A stretch of 64,000 nt of DNA from Asterias rubens (Eukaryota > Echinodermata > Asteroidea > Forcipulatida > Asteriidae): NCBI RefSeq assembly GCF_902459465.1, contig NC_047063.1, positions 24,287,055-24,351,054 of the forward strand, given 5' to 3'. This document shows, piece after piece, positions 23,896-35,589 of this stretch. Below the pieces are notes generated by a model, which worked only from the letters and a program-made list of their open reading frames with translations, was not told where the DNA came from and did no database searches. The position numbers were made by a program, and so were the translations under genes. How positions within the stretch are numbered: position 1 is the stretch's first letter; each line of letters opens with the position of its first letter.

Positions 23896-25067
23896 ATTGA
23901 AAGGCTTTGATAAAGATTGACATTAAAACCACAATTTTTGTTTCCTTCAATCAGCAAGATGGGAAAGAAAGCTAGGGGAAATTATGCCCCTTTTGATTCA
24001 ATATAATCTGTACTGTTTGAATCAAGGCCAGTTTTAATTTCCCCAGTGTGGGATAATAAAGCTCTTAAATGGCTTATCTTAAATCTTTATCCAGGTTTAG
24101 AGAGTGACCAGCAATGCCCGACAATAATTTGTATGAACTTAAAACACTGGTTTTGTCAAGAGGTGTGAAGAACAAACTTAGCAACCTAAAACATATCTGC
24201 ACTTCTTGTGGCATTTAATCAGAGGATCCAGTTCACTATCACTGACCAATTTCCTAGTCACAAATAGTGTTATGACATATTGTTTAGCTGCTAAGTTAAG
24301 TGGTAAGCAAAATTGGTTTGTGCTTAGCACCACTTTGGGCAGGCAGCCCTGTGAAGTTGTCCCCCGGGATCTTTCTAACAACTATTCCTTAATAATGACT
24401 TGTGAGGAAAAAAAAAATCAAAGGTCAATTAAGTTCTATCAAAACTACTTTTAGAACCAAGTGAGTCAATGCTCCTTTGGAAAACAACAACATAAACGAA
24501 AGGCTTGATGAACAATAATGGCATTTATAAACCACGATATGTTTCCTTGCAACAGCAATTTAGGGGGGCAGGAGATTATCGAGGATACTATGCCTTTGGT
24601 GGCTCAAGCATGGAACTTGGCATTAGGTCACAATATGTCATGTTCATATTCATATGAAAAGGGATATTTTGGCTGGAGGGCCATTGTAGATTGGCCTTCT
24701 GAAAAAAAATGTTGGTAGAATAACAAGCAACTACCAACCGGTATATTTCTTTAAAGGACAAATCTTCCATGTCTAAATATCTCTCTCACAACATAATCCT
24801 TCTCATGCCATACTCTGACACCAGTGTGCTATACTTGATGCTTATCATCAAAGGCACAATCCCATCAAAGACACCCATCTACTGTACTAATCATTAGACC
24901 ATTTAATTATTCAAAGGTCAGCAGGCTATAAGAGTACAACTTGGTATTAAAATACAACAACAGCAGCAACAACAACAACAACAACAACAATTAGCAATCA
25001 TCAAGTAAAAAACGTTTTAAGGGGAATCCTTAACGGAGTAAAGTTTGTATGACCCTCTTCCTTTACT

Positions 25068-26591
25068 TTACTTTGTACTCTTGTTTGAAGTGGCAGGCTT
25101 ATCATCATCAGCACAGCCAGTACATTCTTTCGCTTTATCTTTGGGGGGTTTCTTCGCTGGGATGTCCATGATGACAACAGACTGCAGGTACAGGCGCTCA
25201 GTTTCACCTGGCTCGGTGTAGTTGCCGTAGTTTTCCCTTCCTCTGTCCTCCTCATTGATCATGATCTTCTCTTTACTCCACTCTCGAATAAACTTCATCT
25301 TCCCCCAAAGGGCATGCTCCGGCTTGGGGCCCTGCTTGTTCACAAATGCCATGTCCTCTTGGCTGAAGGAGAAGACGTCATACTGCTCCCGTTCTTCTTT
25401 GCTTTCCTCTACATCGTCAGTCTCAAGATTCACCTCAATTTCGTGGACAAGAACCGTCTGAAGGCGACAGATGATGCCTTTTGATGTCAGGCCATCGTAG
25501 AGGGTCTGGTCACAACCCTTGAGAATTGCTTCCGCGAGAGCAGACATGGTGTACTTGTGTCTCAAGAAGATGCCAAGTTTAGACATCTCTACGCCTTCAT
25601 CTTGAGCAACATCTGTGGCAATCTTAGCAGCATCGCTAATGATGCTGTCCAATATCTCAGCTTTGTCTTCTTGGACGACAGGACCGGCAAAGCAATTCTC
25701 GCTTTTGCAGCCTGAGAAACCAATTGATACTGGTCTCTTCTGAATGATGTTAAAAGTTATTGTGACTCGATGGCCATCTTCAACTGGCAGAATCTCATGG
25801 GTGCAGTCCGAGTAGAATGCCGCCCACTGAATCTTCTCAGCATCACCAGACAAATGAGCAAACTTAAACTCTTCTTTGATCCCTTTATGCTGTACCTTCA
25901 GTACTCCTCCAGTGTGCTTGCTGGGCAGGCAGACAACGACTGTTCCAATCATGAGAGCCGCATCAACTGGTGTGTCAACATGGGCACTGAAGAATCCACC
26001 TTTGCCGTACACATTCAGCTTGTAGCGTTGCAGTGTTATGTCTTTGCCAGTCACAACAAGCGTCTCCAATATCCTCTTACGGATTACTTCAAGAAACATT
26101 GGAACTCTTGAACTGGTCCATCTTTGGATATTTACGTATCCACTGTCTTTAGGGATATGCATGAACTCAAACTTGCTCCCTGGGCACTCATGTGCCAAAC
26201 GCACATTTGGATCATAAACGGTTGCCTGGCGGGCCAAGTCCCCATACTGGGCAGGGGTACAATGCTTCAAGAGTTTGTCCACTGGGAGGTCGCAGATGGG
26301 CCAACCGTACTGCACCGTCTTATCTTCCAGCATCTTCAAGTTGGCCCTCTTGTCGAAAGTGTTCAGCTCAATCCATCCACCACAGCAGAAAGATCTTGGC
26401 TGTGCCAGCTTGGAAAGACTTTCAACGAGGTTCAGAACATTCTCGTTGCTCTCCGACTCGTACACAGGGACATTTAAGATTTCCCCGAGTAGGACTCCGT
26501 CAGTTGGAATCCTCTTCATGGTGGTGTGGTATTTTTCAACCTTCCTCTTGGCCGACTGGAAGTCTGCCACCAAGTCAACATTTGTTGCCAT
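25068..26591 (-). CDS. Fe(II)/2-oxoglutarate-dependent dioxygenase (prolyl-4-hydroxylase-like fold)
   Basis: 507 residues in a single exon. Predicted to hydroxylate a protein or small-molecule substrate using O2, Fe(II) and 2-oxoglutarate; the substrate is unknown. The metal triad is visible: H204 and D206 in FFSAHVDTP, H265 in CTHEILPV, with R275 in GHRVTITFN placed to bind 2-oxoglutarate. The N-terminal 190 residues are unassigned and include SFCCGGW at 67-73. The C-terminus is lysine-rich. No signal peptide or membrane segment, so probably intracellular. The start is the first ATG; an acceptor-like CCCGTACAG lies 9 nt upstream, so a 5' UTR intron is likely, with a possible donor (CACG|GTGAGT) at 27766. 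A broken paralogue lies 3.4 kb downstream of its promoter side at 30.0-31.4 kb. Confidence 0.85.
   Translation of the reverse strand: MATNVDLVADFQSAKRKVEKYHTTMKRIPTDGVLLGEILNVPVYESESNENVLNLVESLSKLAQPRSFCCGGWIELNTFDKRANLKMLEDKTVQYGWPICDLPVDKLLKHCTPAQYGDLARQATVYDPNVRLAHECPGSKFEFMHIPKDSGYVNIQRWTSSRVPMFLEVIRKRILETLVVTGKDITLQRYKLNVYGKGGFFSAHVDTPVDAALMIGTVVVCLPSKHTGGVLKVQHKGIKEEFKFAHLSGDAEKIQWAAFYSDCTHEILPVEDGHRVTITFNIIQKRPVSIGFSGCKSENCFAGPVVQEDKAEILDSIISDAAKIATDVAQDEGVEMSKLGIFLRHKYTMSALAEAILKGCDQTLYDGLTSKGIICRLQTVLVHEIEVNLETDDVEESKEEREQYDVFSFSQEDMAFVNKQGPKPEHALWGKMKFIREWSKEKIMINEEDRGRENYGNYTEPGETERLYLQSVVIMDIPAKKPPKDKAKECTGCADDDKPATSNKSTK
25879..26033 (-). other. gene-conversion tract, copy in the intact dioxygenase
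   Basis: These 155 nt match 30708-30862 with a single difference (26018 against 30847); 139 nt in a row are identical. The flanks drop at once to ordinary paralogue divergence. The tract encodes LQRYKLNVYGKGG to VQHKGI, including the HxD motif. Confidence 0.85.
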
Positions 26592-28032
26592 CTTTTTAAG
26601 CTGTACGGGCAGCGTGAAGAGGGGTGTTCAATCTGAAGATATGGAAAGATGTTGGGGCAAATTAGGATAAATAACAAGACTCCAAAAAAACACTCACTGT
26701 ATCATGTATATATAATATGTGATGTATGATTCGAGTAATAAACTTTTTAAATCAGTTTCAAGAGGGAATCCGCTGTCACTGACCTAACTCATTAAATTCA
26801 GCCTCAAATGGGAAGGCCTGGGGCAAAAAATAGTCTAACTAAAGCAGACCTGGGCGAAAATTTTTTAGGGCATCCCTCTGTGCTGGAACCCAGGCATACC
26901 AGGGTCCAGTAAAGGTCCATTTTTGCATGTATGTTGTCTTTGCAATTAAAAACGAGGAAAAATAAAACAAACAAATATTTTATAGTTTTGTTTTCCTGAA
27001 CCAATTATAGTACACTGTGACTGTAGTCTGTACAGTTCACATATTTGCTCTTTCTTACTGTCTTGTGATATTTAAAACACTTGTTGATCCCCCACCGCAT
27101 TATTATATAGTAGTACACTGTCTGTACAGTTCACATGCTCTTCCTTAATATTAATTGTCTTGTGATATTTAAAACACTTGTTGACCCCCCCCCCCCCCCC
27201 CCCATTCTGCAGGTGGACAAGGGATCAAAAGTTACAACTTATCACAAAGACACAAGGAAGAACATTGTACATGATTGTGGGAACTGTACTAAACTATTTA
27301 TTTTCCACAAAAAAAATAATATTCTTTGCACCGAAATTAATAAAATTTTAAATGTAAACTCACCTATAAAATTTATTAAGCAGCTGAACTTCAAGTATAT
27401 TTCCCTTGTTGTGAATGTCAACTGGATCTCAATGACTATTGACTACCTCCTCCGAATTTAAAGGGCTGTTTCAAGTAGGTATATTACTATATGGCGAATT
27501 TTCAACAAAAAATCGGAGCACCAGAAATAAGAAGTTCAGATCAAGTTTCATGCCATGTGGTCCGTCCAGATAAAAAAAAACGCACGCACACACCCCCACA
27601 CACGCATGCTGTGTTCTTCATTTTCCCTTGTCAGCTTAACACGGGGTCAATGCAAGTAACAACGAAATTGGAAACAAGGTTGGAAAGTTTTCTCCGATGG
27701 CGCGCTTCCATCTATAGTCTTGATCCAAGGCGTTGTTCGATTTATAGAGGGCGTAAAACTACTCACCGTGAAAGTGTCAACCAGTGGCGTCCATCAACTC
27801 TGTGCAATAGGAGAACCTTCGGCCATGGTTTGTTCAAACTGACTGTCATTGCAGTAATGAACTATACAATTACTAGAGTTTCGCATTCTATCCTAAATAT
27901 AAAAGTTGAGCCGTTGTAAAGGTCACTGTATAAAATATAAAATCAATTTTATAATTGAGGAGCCTCTCACCAGGGCCAGGCAGCGCTGGCTGTGGGATGG
28001 GACAACTTTTTTTCAGGCAGAAACTTACAACA

Positions 28033-28540
28033 CTAGGGCCCAATTTCACAGAGCTGCCTAAGCACAAAAAGTAGCTAAGCACAATAAAATATTTTACCAG
28101 AATAAGGTTATCAGCCAAACTATCTATTGTTGTTTGAATATTAAAAATTATTAGCCCAATTTTATTTCCACAAAAACAACAGCTATAAATGCACAGAAAA
28201 TGTTGATTACCAGAATAAGGTTACCATCCAATATATAATTTCCACACGCAATTTGTGACTGGTTTCATACTAAATCACAATTAATAGCAGGACTTGTGTT
28301 AACCATTAATTTCTGCTTTATGCCAAGCAACTCCATGAAATTAGTCCCATTCCGTGGCCAATTTCATGAAGCTCTTATATAAGCAGAAAATACTGCTTGA
28401 CCAATTTCTTTGCTAAGCAAACAAATTGAGTGTGTATGTACCAGTGTAAACTTAATTTTGGCTGATGTATTTGTGTTAAGCAACACTATTCTGTGCTTAG
28501 CAAGTTCTTGTGCTTATAAGCTTTATCAAATTAAGCCCCA
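28033..28540. repeat. dispersed repeats, CCAGAATAAGGTTACC type, several fragments
   Basis: Three fragments opening GGGCCCAATTTCACAGAGCT, CCAGAATAAGGTTACCATCC and GGCCAATTTCATGAAGCTC. Same family as 23.5 kb; the last may be a diverged copy. Confidence 0.65.
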
Positions 28541-29408
28541 ATCTCCTCATATATTTATGGCACTTTGTAGCTCAAAAATCATTGAGTACGAACAAACTGA
28601 AGCTGAAATAATCTGATAGGAGCTCGAGAGGCAGGAAAATTGCCTTGTCACTGTATATCCAGGGAATCTTATCAAAATGACACCAAATGATGATGAATGA
28701 AGTTCAATTGCAATTAGTTTGTTGTCGCTTGTGCGTGTGTGTTTATGTTTTTGTTGGTTTCTTCCTTTTGGGAGGGGGTGGTCTGTTTCGGTGACTTATT
28801 TAAAGTAACATCAGTCTTTTACCAAGGTTGCAGGCACATCATTCCTTTTTGACACTGATGCATTATTATATGAAATCTTAAAATTCAGAACATTTATTAA
28901 AAATCGGCAAAAAGGGCAAAATTCAAGTTTACAAAAAATGGTGATTACTGTTAAAATTGTAACATGCAAAACACAAGGTTTTACAATTCAAAGACAACTT
29001 GGAATTAACAAATTTCAGTACAGTAGTTCTGCAGAGAAGCCTGACAAAGTGAAAGAATTGCGAAGATCTTAAAGTAGGCAATAAAAATTGCCAATGGCAA
29101 TGCCACTTTTTATGAGAAATTAGAGTCGAATGTCTAATTATTAGACATTCGTCAATAACCAGAGCAGGGATCACAAGAGCAACAGATGAAAACAAAAAAT
29201 GCAATTCTTGAAAACCTTAACCACATGAGATAATTTAGTTCATAAATCTTTGAAGGACAAAAACAAAAATATATATCGCTTAGCAGAAATGGGGACCGTC
29301 CCTAGCCTTAAGTGCACACTTGTGTGATACTCCCTGCTAGAATTCTTGCTTAGCGAATTAACTTGTCAAGTACCTGTAGTAATTTCGGCTCAAACTGCTG
29401 TATAATAT

Positions 29409-29525
29409 TTATCCCAGCTGGGGCCCATTTTCATCGAGCTCCTACAAATAAGTCAAAAGATTATTCTTAACATTTTGTTGTGCTAAAAGCAACTTTTATT
29501 TGCTTAACCAACTTTCTATGACAGC
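29409..29525 (+). repeat. dispersed repeat fragment, same family as 23.5 kb
   Basis: Opens TGGGGCCCATTTTCATCGAG and continues with CTAAAAGCAACTTTTATTTGC. Short, diverged copy. Confidence 0.5.
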
Positions 29526-29974
29526 ATAGCCATATGGCTGAAGAATACCCCCCCCCCCAAAAAAAAAAAAACCCAAAGCACACCACAATTCTTATTTAGG
29601 AAATGGCTTTACAAATATCCTTCTCAAAAATTAAAAATTGTCAGGTATTTAAAAACTGTCAAGAATATAAAACACAGCTACACCAGTGAATTATTTGCTT
29701 GCTTAGTGGCGCACTGTCTAACTCAGAACCCTTGCCCCCCCCCCCGAGAGATCAACAAAATGCATTGAGTGTTTACATACTGTACAATAAATCCTCCCAA
29801 ATCACCTTTTTTGTCCCCAATTGCCCCCCCCCCCCCCAAATGAACTCGTCTGGTGATTGCTACAAACAAACTTGACACTGTAGCAAACAAATACATTGTG
29901 ACCTACATGTTATTTCTGTTTTTTGGCAATTCTAATGCAAAACAGAGCAAAGCTACTTTCTTCTGTCTTAAAAA

Positions 29975-31425
29975 TTAGAACTTTAAAAACAAAACAGGGG
30001 TCAACACTAACACTTGTCCTTGAGCTAGAAAGTCAGTTTTATCAGCACTACTTTTTGTGTTTTTTGTTTTTGGGGCACTCATTGGAAGTTTGATTATGAT
30101 GACAGACTGCAGGTACAGGCGGTCTGTCTGTCCAGGCTCGGTGATGTTGCCGCAGTTTCGGCCCTGCTTGTTGCTCCTTTCAATCAATACGGTTTCCTTG
30201 CTCCACTCTTTAATGAAGCGCATCTGCTTCCAGGACGCATGAGGAGGCTCGGGGCCTTGGTCGTTGACAAGTACTGTCTGAAGTTGGCACGTCAGGCCTC
30301 TGGAAATTAAGCCAGTATAGAGGACCTGATCACAGCCCTTGAGGTGACCCAGTGCCAGGGCTGACATTGTGTACTTGTGCCGCAAGAAGATGCCAAACCG
30401 CTCTAAGCTTCCATCACCAGATAGGAACACTTGTTTATCAGTGGAGAGTTTGGAGATGTCGGCTACGATCTTGTCCAGAATCACAGGTTTAGTCGCTGTT
30501 ACCACCTGCCCTTCACTAAAGCTGTCACTTTTGCATGTTCCTGGATAGGAGTAATCAAACGAAAGCTCCTGAAGGATGTTGTAGGTGACTGTGATCCGAT
30601 GGCCCTCTTGAACTGGGAGGATCTCATGGACACAGTCAGAATAGAATGCTGCCCACTGAATTTTCCCACCATCTCCAGACAAGTCAGCAAATTTGAACTC
30701 TTCTTTTATCCCTTTATGCTGTACCTTCAGTACTCCTCCAGTGTGCTTGCTGGGCAGGCAGACAACGACTGTTCCAATCATGAGAGCCGCATCAACTGGT
30801 GTGTCAACATGGGCACTGAAGAATCCACCTTTGCCGTACACATTCATCTTGTAGCGTTGCAGAGATCGACCTTCCCATTAGCAAAGGTGCTCTTGACTTT
30901 CTCAGCGATTACTTTAAGAAACTGTGGTACTATGCTGGAGTCGTAGTAGTAAGGGCGCTTGCCTTCGAAATAATTAGCAAAATTGAATTTGCTTGCAAGG
31001 CATTCATGAGCCAGGCGAACATCAGGGTTAAAAACAGTCTCCTGGCGGTCAAGGTCTCCATATGGGGCCGGGAAGCAAAACTTTAACAGTTGCTCAGCAG
31101 GGATGGCACCGATGGGCCATCCATTCTGGTTGGTTTTGTCATCTTTCATCGTCAATCGAGCCTTTGCATCAGGGGTGCTCATCTCGACCCATCCTCCGCA
31201 GCAGAAGGCAGAGGGTTTTGGTTCGATCAGCTTGCTAAGATTGTCAGCGATGCGGAAGATGGTTGAGCTCTTAGTCTGCTCAATGACAGCTATCTCTCCG
31301 AGTTTAACTCCTGAACGATGGATCTTCTTCAAGGTTGTGTGGTACATGTCCACCTTCCTCTTGGCTGAAGTTATCTGAGTTTTTGCAGTCTGGTACTCCG
31401 CCACATGATCAGAGACGCCTGCCAT
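29975..31425 (-). pseudogene. frameshifted paralogue of the Fe(II)/2OG dioxygenase
   Basis: Two overlapping frames together cover the whole protein. The first (31425-30844, 193 residues, MAGVSDHVAEYQTAKT...) matches the N-terminal half of the intact copy; the second (30847-29975) carries the catalytic half with H and D of AHVDTP, H of CVHEILPV and R of GHRITVTYN all kept. They differ by one base at about 30863, where GATCT meets CTGCAACGC. No other stop or shift was seen, so the break is recent, or an assembly or sequencing error. It lacks an acidic segment of about 30 residues (EESKEEREQYDV...) present in the intact copy. An acceptor (CTTTTGTTCCAG) about 40 nt upstream of the ATG implies a 5' UTR intron. 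Confidence 0.75.
30708..30862 (-). other. gene-conversion tract, copy in the frameshifted dioxygenase
   Basis: Partner of 25879-26033. Its upstream border in gene direction (30862) is exactly where the reading frame breaks. Confidence 0.85.
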
Positions 31426-31989
31426 GCTTACAACACAAAGTGAAACTGTCTTCAGGACAAAGAACCTGGAACAAAAGGAAAAAAACAATGACATTTAATA
31501 TATATTATACAAAATACAGACTGCATAGTTGCAAAAAATAGAGGAAATGGCCGACCGATCACATTGTAATTTGGTTAGAATTCTGTGACGTGTTTTGAAA
31601 AGAAATCAGCTGACCAGCTGAAAAGTTGCATGCCTTTTTTTGTAGTGACATGGTCTGTGGAGATGGTTCAACATGTTCAAGTGCATTTGAAATAAACATT
31701 TTAAAGAAGTTAACTAACTCAAAAATAATATTTAATTGTGTTTGTTTATCAACCCAACATGACTAACTAGTATTTTAGTAAAAGGAGCAGGCTGAAAAAA
31801 AAACTCTCAAAAGGCTTAAAATTGGAATCTATGATTATTAACAGTTATTTTAGCCCCACTTGTGAAATTGTGTGACCAAGGCTAGCTGAATCCTTCGCTA
31901 GCCTTGGCCTCACAAGTGCAAGTGGGGCTACAGTTATTTTAAAAATACAGAGCTCTGTGTGATGTGGTCCTTTATTTTTATTTTGGTCT

Positions 31990-32220
31990 GGTTTATCATA
32001 AACATATTAGTATGTTACATCAAATTCAAATTTCATTTATCCCAGGCATTGTTCTGAAAACAAACTACGTTTGTATTTACTCACATCCCTGGGGGACTCC
32101 ACCCTACAAGCTTGCTTTTGGGAGTCCTCCACCACTTAATCTATTGTGTATCTTTACTACTCTATGTTATATCTTGTCATCTGAAATGATTGAGTGGAAA
32201 TAAAACTGAACTGAACTGAT
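31990..32220 (+). mobile_element. possible LINE 3' tail
   Basis: Ends TGAGTGGAAATAAAACTGAA CTGAACTGA, similar to the tail near 18045. It contains CCTGGGGGACTCCACCC and an AT-rich non-coding body. No protein match seen. Confidence 0.4.
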
Positions 32221-32337
32221 TTATCGTAGTGTCATAGGTTATCGACCCTCATATGTTTTCGGTCCCCAACTTTGACTCCCGTTAACCGCGAGATTGTGCA
32301 AACTGCACCGGTGACAGAAGCTATGCAGTTTACTTAC

Positions 32338-35152
32338 GGTCTGTATTTTCATCAGGCTTAATCATGCTGAGAATAAAGTTTCCTGTTGTTGGTTATGCTC
32401 AAACATTATAAAATGATTGATTTTTGGTACTAATCACTAGTGCATCATTATGCCAACATTCAAATGAGTCAAAGAAACATCATCCAACCTCGAAAGTTCA
32501 AAACAAAATTACTATCTGCTAGATTGAGTTTCATTCTGCTTTAGTCACTAGATGGATCACGTGAGGTGGTTACTATTTGGGATTCTATGGTGTGCAAATG
32601 TGGGGAAAATATTAAAATATTTTAAGTGAAAATGACAACAACAAAAATTGTTTGATTTACTGCATATACTGTAATAAATTCTGATAAGCCTAATAAATAT
32701 TAAGTCTACATTAAAGAGAAAATATCATAGATTGGTTTCTTATCTCCTGAAACCAAACATTACTGGTCTGAAATGGGGAAAACGGACTGTTATGAAGTGT
32801 GTGTGCTTCAAGGCGGGGGTTGCCGTTTTACTTTCATGCCTTATGATATCTCTGGATTCTAATATAGTTAGTAGCCATAATGCCTTGGGACAAAAATGTA
32901 ATTAAATTTGTTAAGTAGTAATTGAATAATATTTTGGAAAAGTTTCCGTACGGCGCCACCACTTTTTCATTCGATATGAAATAATATAGTATCTAATTTA
33001 CCTCAATGAGATATCCCTTTTTGTAAAAATGAGGGAAAAAGTGGTGGCGCCATACGGAAAGTTATCCAAAAAAAGTTTTTGATTGTGAACAGTTTTCCTG
33101 TTATCCTACTGAAAACATACTCCTATAACTATTTCGGTTTCGTCCGGTACGGGAGACGATAGCCGGACAAAACCGAAATATACGGGAGACGATAGCCGGA
33201 CGAAACCGAAATAGTTCTAGGAATCTAGGAGTACTGAAAACACATGACACCAGGATACAGGAACTGTGCAAAATATATGCATTTTGTGACAATTTTATTA
33301 CCATTGGCAAATCTGATGGATAACATTCCGTATGGCGCCACCACTTTTTCACTAATTAAAAAAAAAAAAGGATATCTCATTGAGGTAAATTAGATACTAT
33401 AATATTATTTCATATCGAATGAAAAAGTGGTGGCGCCATACGGAAACTTTTCCAATCTGATGTCAATTTACCTCAATAAGAAGATATCCCTTTTTGTAAA
33501 AATGAGTGAAATGTGGAGGCAGGATACGGAAAGTACAGCTCAACAAGGTCACAGGTGGGCCGGCTAGGTGGCGGCAGAATACGGAAATCCAAAACCAAAC
33601 CAAGTTGTATTGTAACTCACGTACCTTGCTCGTTGAACTTTTGTAAGAAAAGCTTATTTTCCCTTGTGCTGGTTGCCAATGTACCACTTCCCTTCTCTGA
33701 ATCAAAAGGGTTGTTTTGAGGTACAGTAGGTAGGGGTTGACTAATTAAGTAGAACATTTAGAAACGTTGACGGGTGGCGAATGTTTGACCAAAAGGGGTG
33801 CGGCATCACCTCACATCGCATTCACATCAGAGTGCAAAACCACATGTGCTAGGCCATCCAAAACACGCGCGAAATCTCGAGATACACAGTACAATAATGC
33901 ACACCTCGTCCCTTGACCTTGGTTTCCTTAGTATCACTTTGAATGTATGGGGTCGACGCGAGGTTGAAAAAGTTTTGAGGAAAAAGGGCGCGCGCCGCGC
34001 TCAGGATGATAGTCTCGGTCGAAGGCGTTTGCGTTTTAATCGGCTTATCCGCAGGGCTTTATCAATCCACCGTAAAGAGACGATGAGGGAAGGACAAGAC
34101 ACGGGCAACGGATAATGGATTGGCAACCGTCAGGAAAAAGGAGAAGAGGTAGACAGAGAAGACGATGGACTGACATCACGCAGGAACAACATCGACCAGT
34201 TAACTGCAAGAAATAGAAATGATATGACGTTTACACTTTGGAGGATTTACATCTTAAAAACACTGGATAAACACAGCCTACTAAAAGCTTGAGTTGAAAC
34301 AATAAAAACCCAATACTTCGCATCAAACTTTTAGAATAATGTTAAAATAGTGGTATACATGTAGTAACTGTTGAGTCATTGGGTTGTGACATTCAGGTGA
34401 ATGACCACACCAAAGCGCACTTCTATAAAAAGTAGATAAAAATACACTAATGCGAGTCACGCATCTCAAGAGATACTGACGAATAATATTGACTTGTCTG
34501 TATGTTGTGTCCTCCATGGTTGTATGTACAGGGCCCTTTTTTTCATAGAGTCCCTCTTTTTCTGGGGGGAGGGGGACGACCTTCCGCGGTTTCCCGACTC
34601 AAGCCCACCTAATCCTCAGTATGTACTATTTTTCGCCCACTCAATTAGATCATCGCAAAAGATATGAAAGCTGAAAACGTAAACAAAGTTTTCAAAATTC
34701 GCGGCGCGAGTCACATTATGCTTCTCCCCGCCCAACACTGCACTATTTGCTGACTTAGCGGCTGCAACCATAGCAACATCTACATTGTTTACGTTACACA
34801 CTACCGCAAAGTGTAAACGCGCCTGCTGCATGCCTTTAGTTTCATATGCGGCGGCCGCCTATAATAATAATGCGGAAGTGAACCATGCACTGCTTTAGGG
34901 CCGTCGGTAAAATGTTGTAATTGTCCTAATTAAAAGGCGGTTAACTTCAAGAGGGTGTCTGCTGATTTGACTTTGTATGAGTGTTATGATTGTGGTAAGT
35001 AATAAACGTAGATCTAGTGTTTGTATTTGGTGATGGCCGGTTACAAATGACCTACCACTTACAAGTTGCAGCAGTTCCTTTCTATCTTCAGCATGTTCAG
35101 TGTGAAGTTTTGCTGTTGTTGTACAATCATGACGACCCATTGGAGGTAGCAT
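32338..35152 (-). CDS. doubtful minus-strand exon set
   Basis: Three exon-like segments with good splice signals: 35152-35063 (ATG start, MLPPMGRHDCTTTAKLHTEH then AEDRKELLQL, donor CTT|GTAAGT), 33696-33625 (acceptor TTTGATTCAG, donor AAG|GTACGT) and 32382-32338 (acceptor CAACAACAG, donor ACC|GTAAGT). Joined in phase 0 they give a short frame that stops early in the third segment. An alternative frame of the last two reads KGSGTLATSTRENKLFLQKF and NFILSMIKPDENTD in matching phase but needs another first exon. No family was recognised. They could instead be 5' UTR exons of the dioxygenase paralogue. Confidence 0.2.
32934..33069 (+). mobile_element. small MITE, TIR CGGCGCCACCACTTTTTC, copy 1
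   Basis: 136 bp. Left end TTTCCGTACGGCGCCACCAC, right end GTGGTGGCGCCATACGGAAA. The inner AT-rich sequence is shared in reverse with 33317-33455, so the two copies form a large inverted pair. Confidence 0.85.
33127..33216. repeat. palindrome with a 33-bp internal tandem duplication
   Basis: Arms AACTATTTCGGTTTCGTCCGG and complement. Between them a 33-bp unit beginning TACGGGAGACGATAGCCGGA is duplicated (33148-33180 and 33181-33213, one difference). It lies between the two inverted MITE copies. Confidence 0.85.
33317..33455 (-). mobile_element. small MITE, TIR CGGCGCCACCACTTTTTC, copy 2 (inverted)
   Basis: Reverse-orientation copy of 32934-33069. A diverged right half lies directly beyond at about 33465-33535. 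Confidence 0.85.
34540..34890. promoter_or_regulatory. GC-rich island, possible promoter
   Basis: Local CpG- and GC-rich stretch (GCGGCGCGAG at 34702, GCGGCGGCCGCC at 34850) with an ETS-like GCGGAAGTG at 34872. It could drive a minus-strand transcript towards the dioxygenase paralogue or a plus-strand one towards the SMKR1-like gene. No start site can be fixed. Confidence 0.3.
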
Positions 35153-35589
35153 GATGCTACCCAGCACGATCCTAGGCAACGTGTCTCTTTTGTAATAATT
35201 AGCTAGAAACCCGAGTTTGATAAGTTCTGTAATTTTGGTAAAAAAAGGGACTATCTGGCATTGGATAAAGAATCGGTGGTGAATGATCCAGCAGGAACTT
35301 CATGAAATATTGACAACCGGAATATAACAGTCAGAAATATTAAATTTATACATATGTCATGTATGTAGGTCAGACAGCAGTGCTTTCTCACTCCTCAGAA
35401 CTTATAACTTACATTTCTACAACTGTTTTAACCTTCCTTTTTCCTTCCTTTCCATTATGTACTTGCCCCTTTCCTCACCCCAAATAGAAATATTTGGTCA
35501 CACCGCTCTCAAGTGTTTACCGTACACTATCCTTTAATTAAAACTTTTGCCCATGGAAAACTTTGTTGCAAAAAGTTTGAGTAAATTGA

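Larger units (their letters stand above)
21311..25067. other. intergenic region upstream of the HMG-box gene
   Basis: No gene recognised. Holds a foldback (21.74 kb), a triple tandem repeat (23.0 kb), TTACCAGAATAAGGTTACC-type dispersed repeats (23.5-24.3 kb), poly-G runs near 22290 and 22605, and a CAA repeat at about 24957-24990. Confidence 0.5.
26600..29974. other. region between the two dioxygenase copies
   Basis: No coding gene recognised. It should contain the promoter and perhaps a 5' UTR exon of the intact copy: a donor-like CACG|GTGAGT on the minus strand at 27766 lies in a GC-richer stretch (27600-27850). Otherwise it holds poly-C runs, a duplicated stretch near 27060/27165 (GTGATATTTAAAACACTTGT) and dispersed repeats at 28.0-28.5 kb. 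Confidence 0.45.

Noticed and set aside
24518..24718. 66-codon plus-strand frame next to the dioxygenase
   Set aside because: No family, weak splice signals, and frame length within chance.
26124..26670. Overlapping plus-strand frames of 117-135 codons
   Set aside because: Antisense shadows of the dioxygenase coding sequence, with no splice or homology support.
30844..30862. Short intron explaining the dioxygenase frame change
   Set aside because: The frames overlap and no GT-AG pair of workable length is available at the junction.
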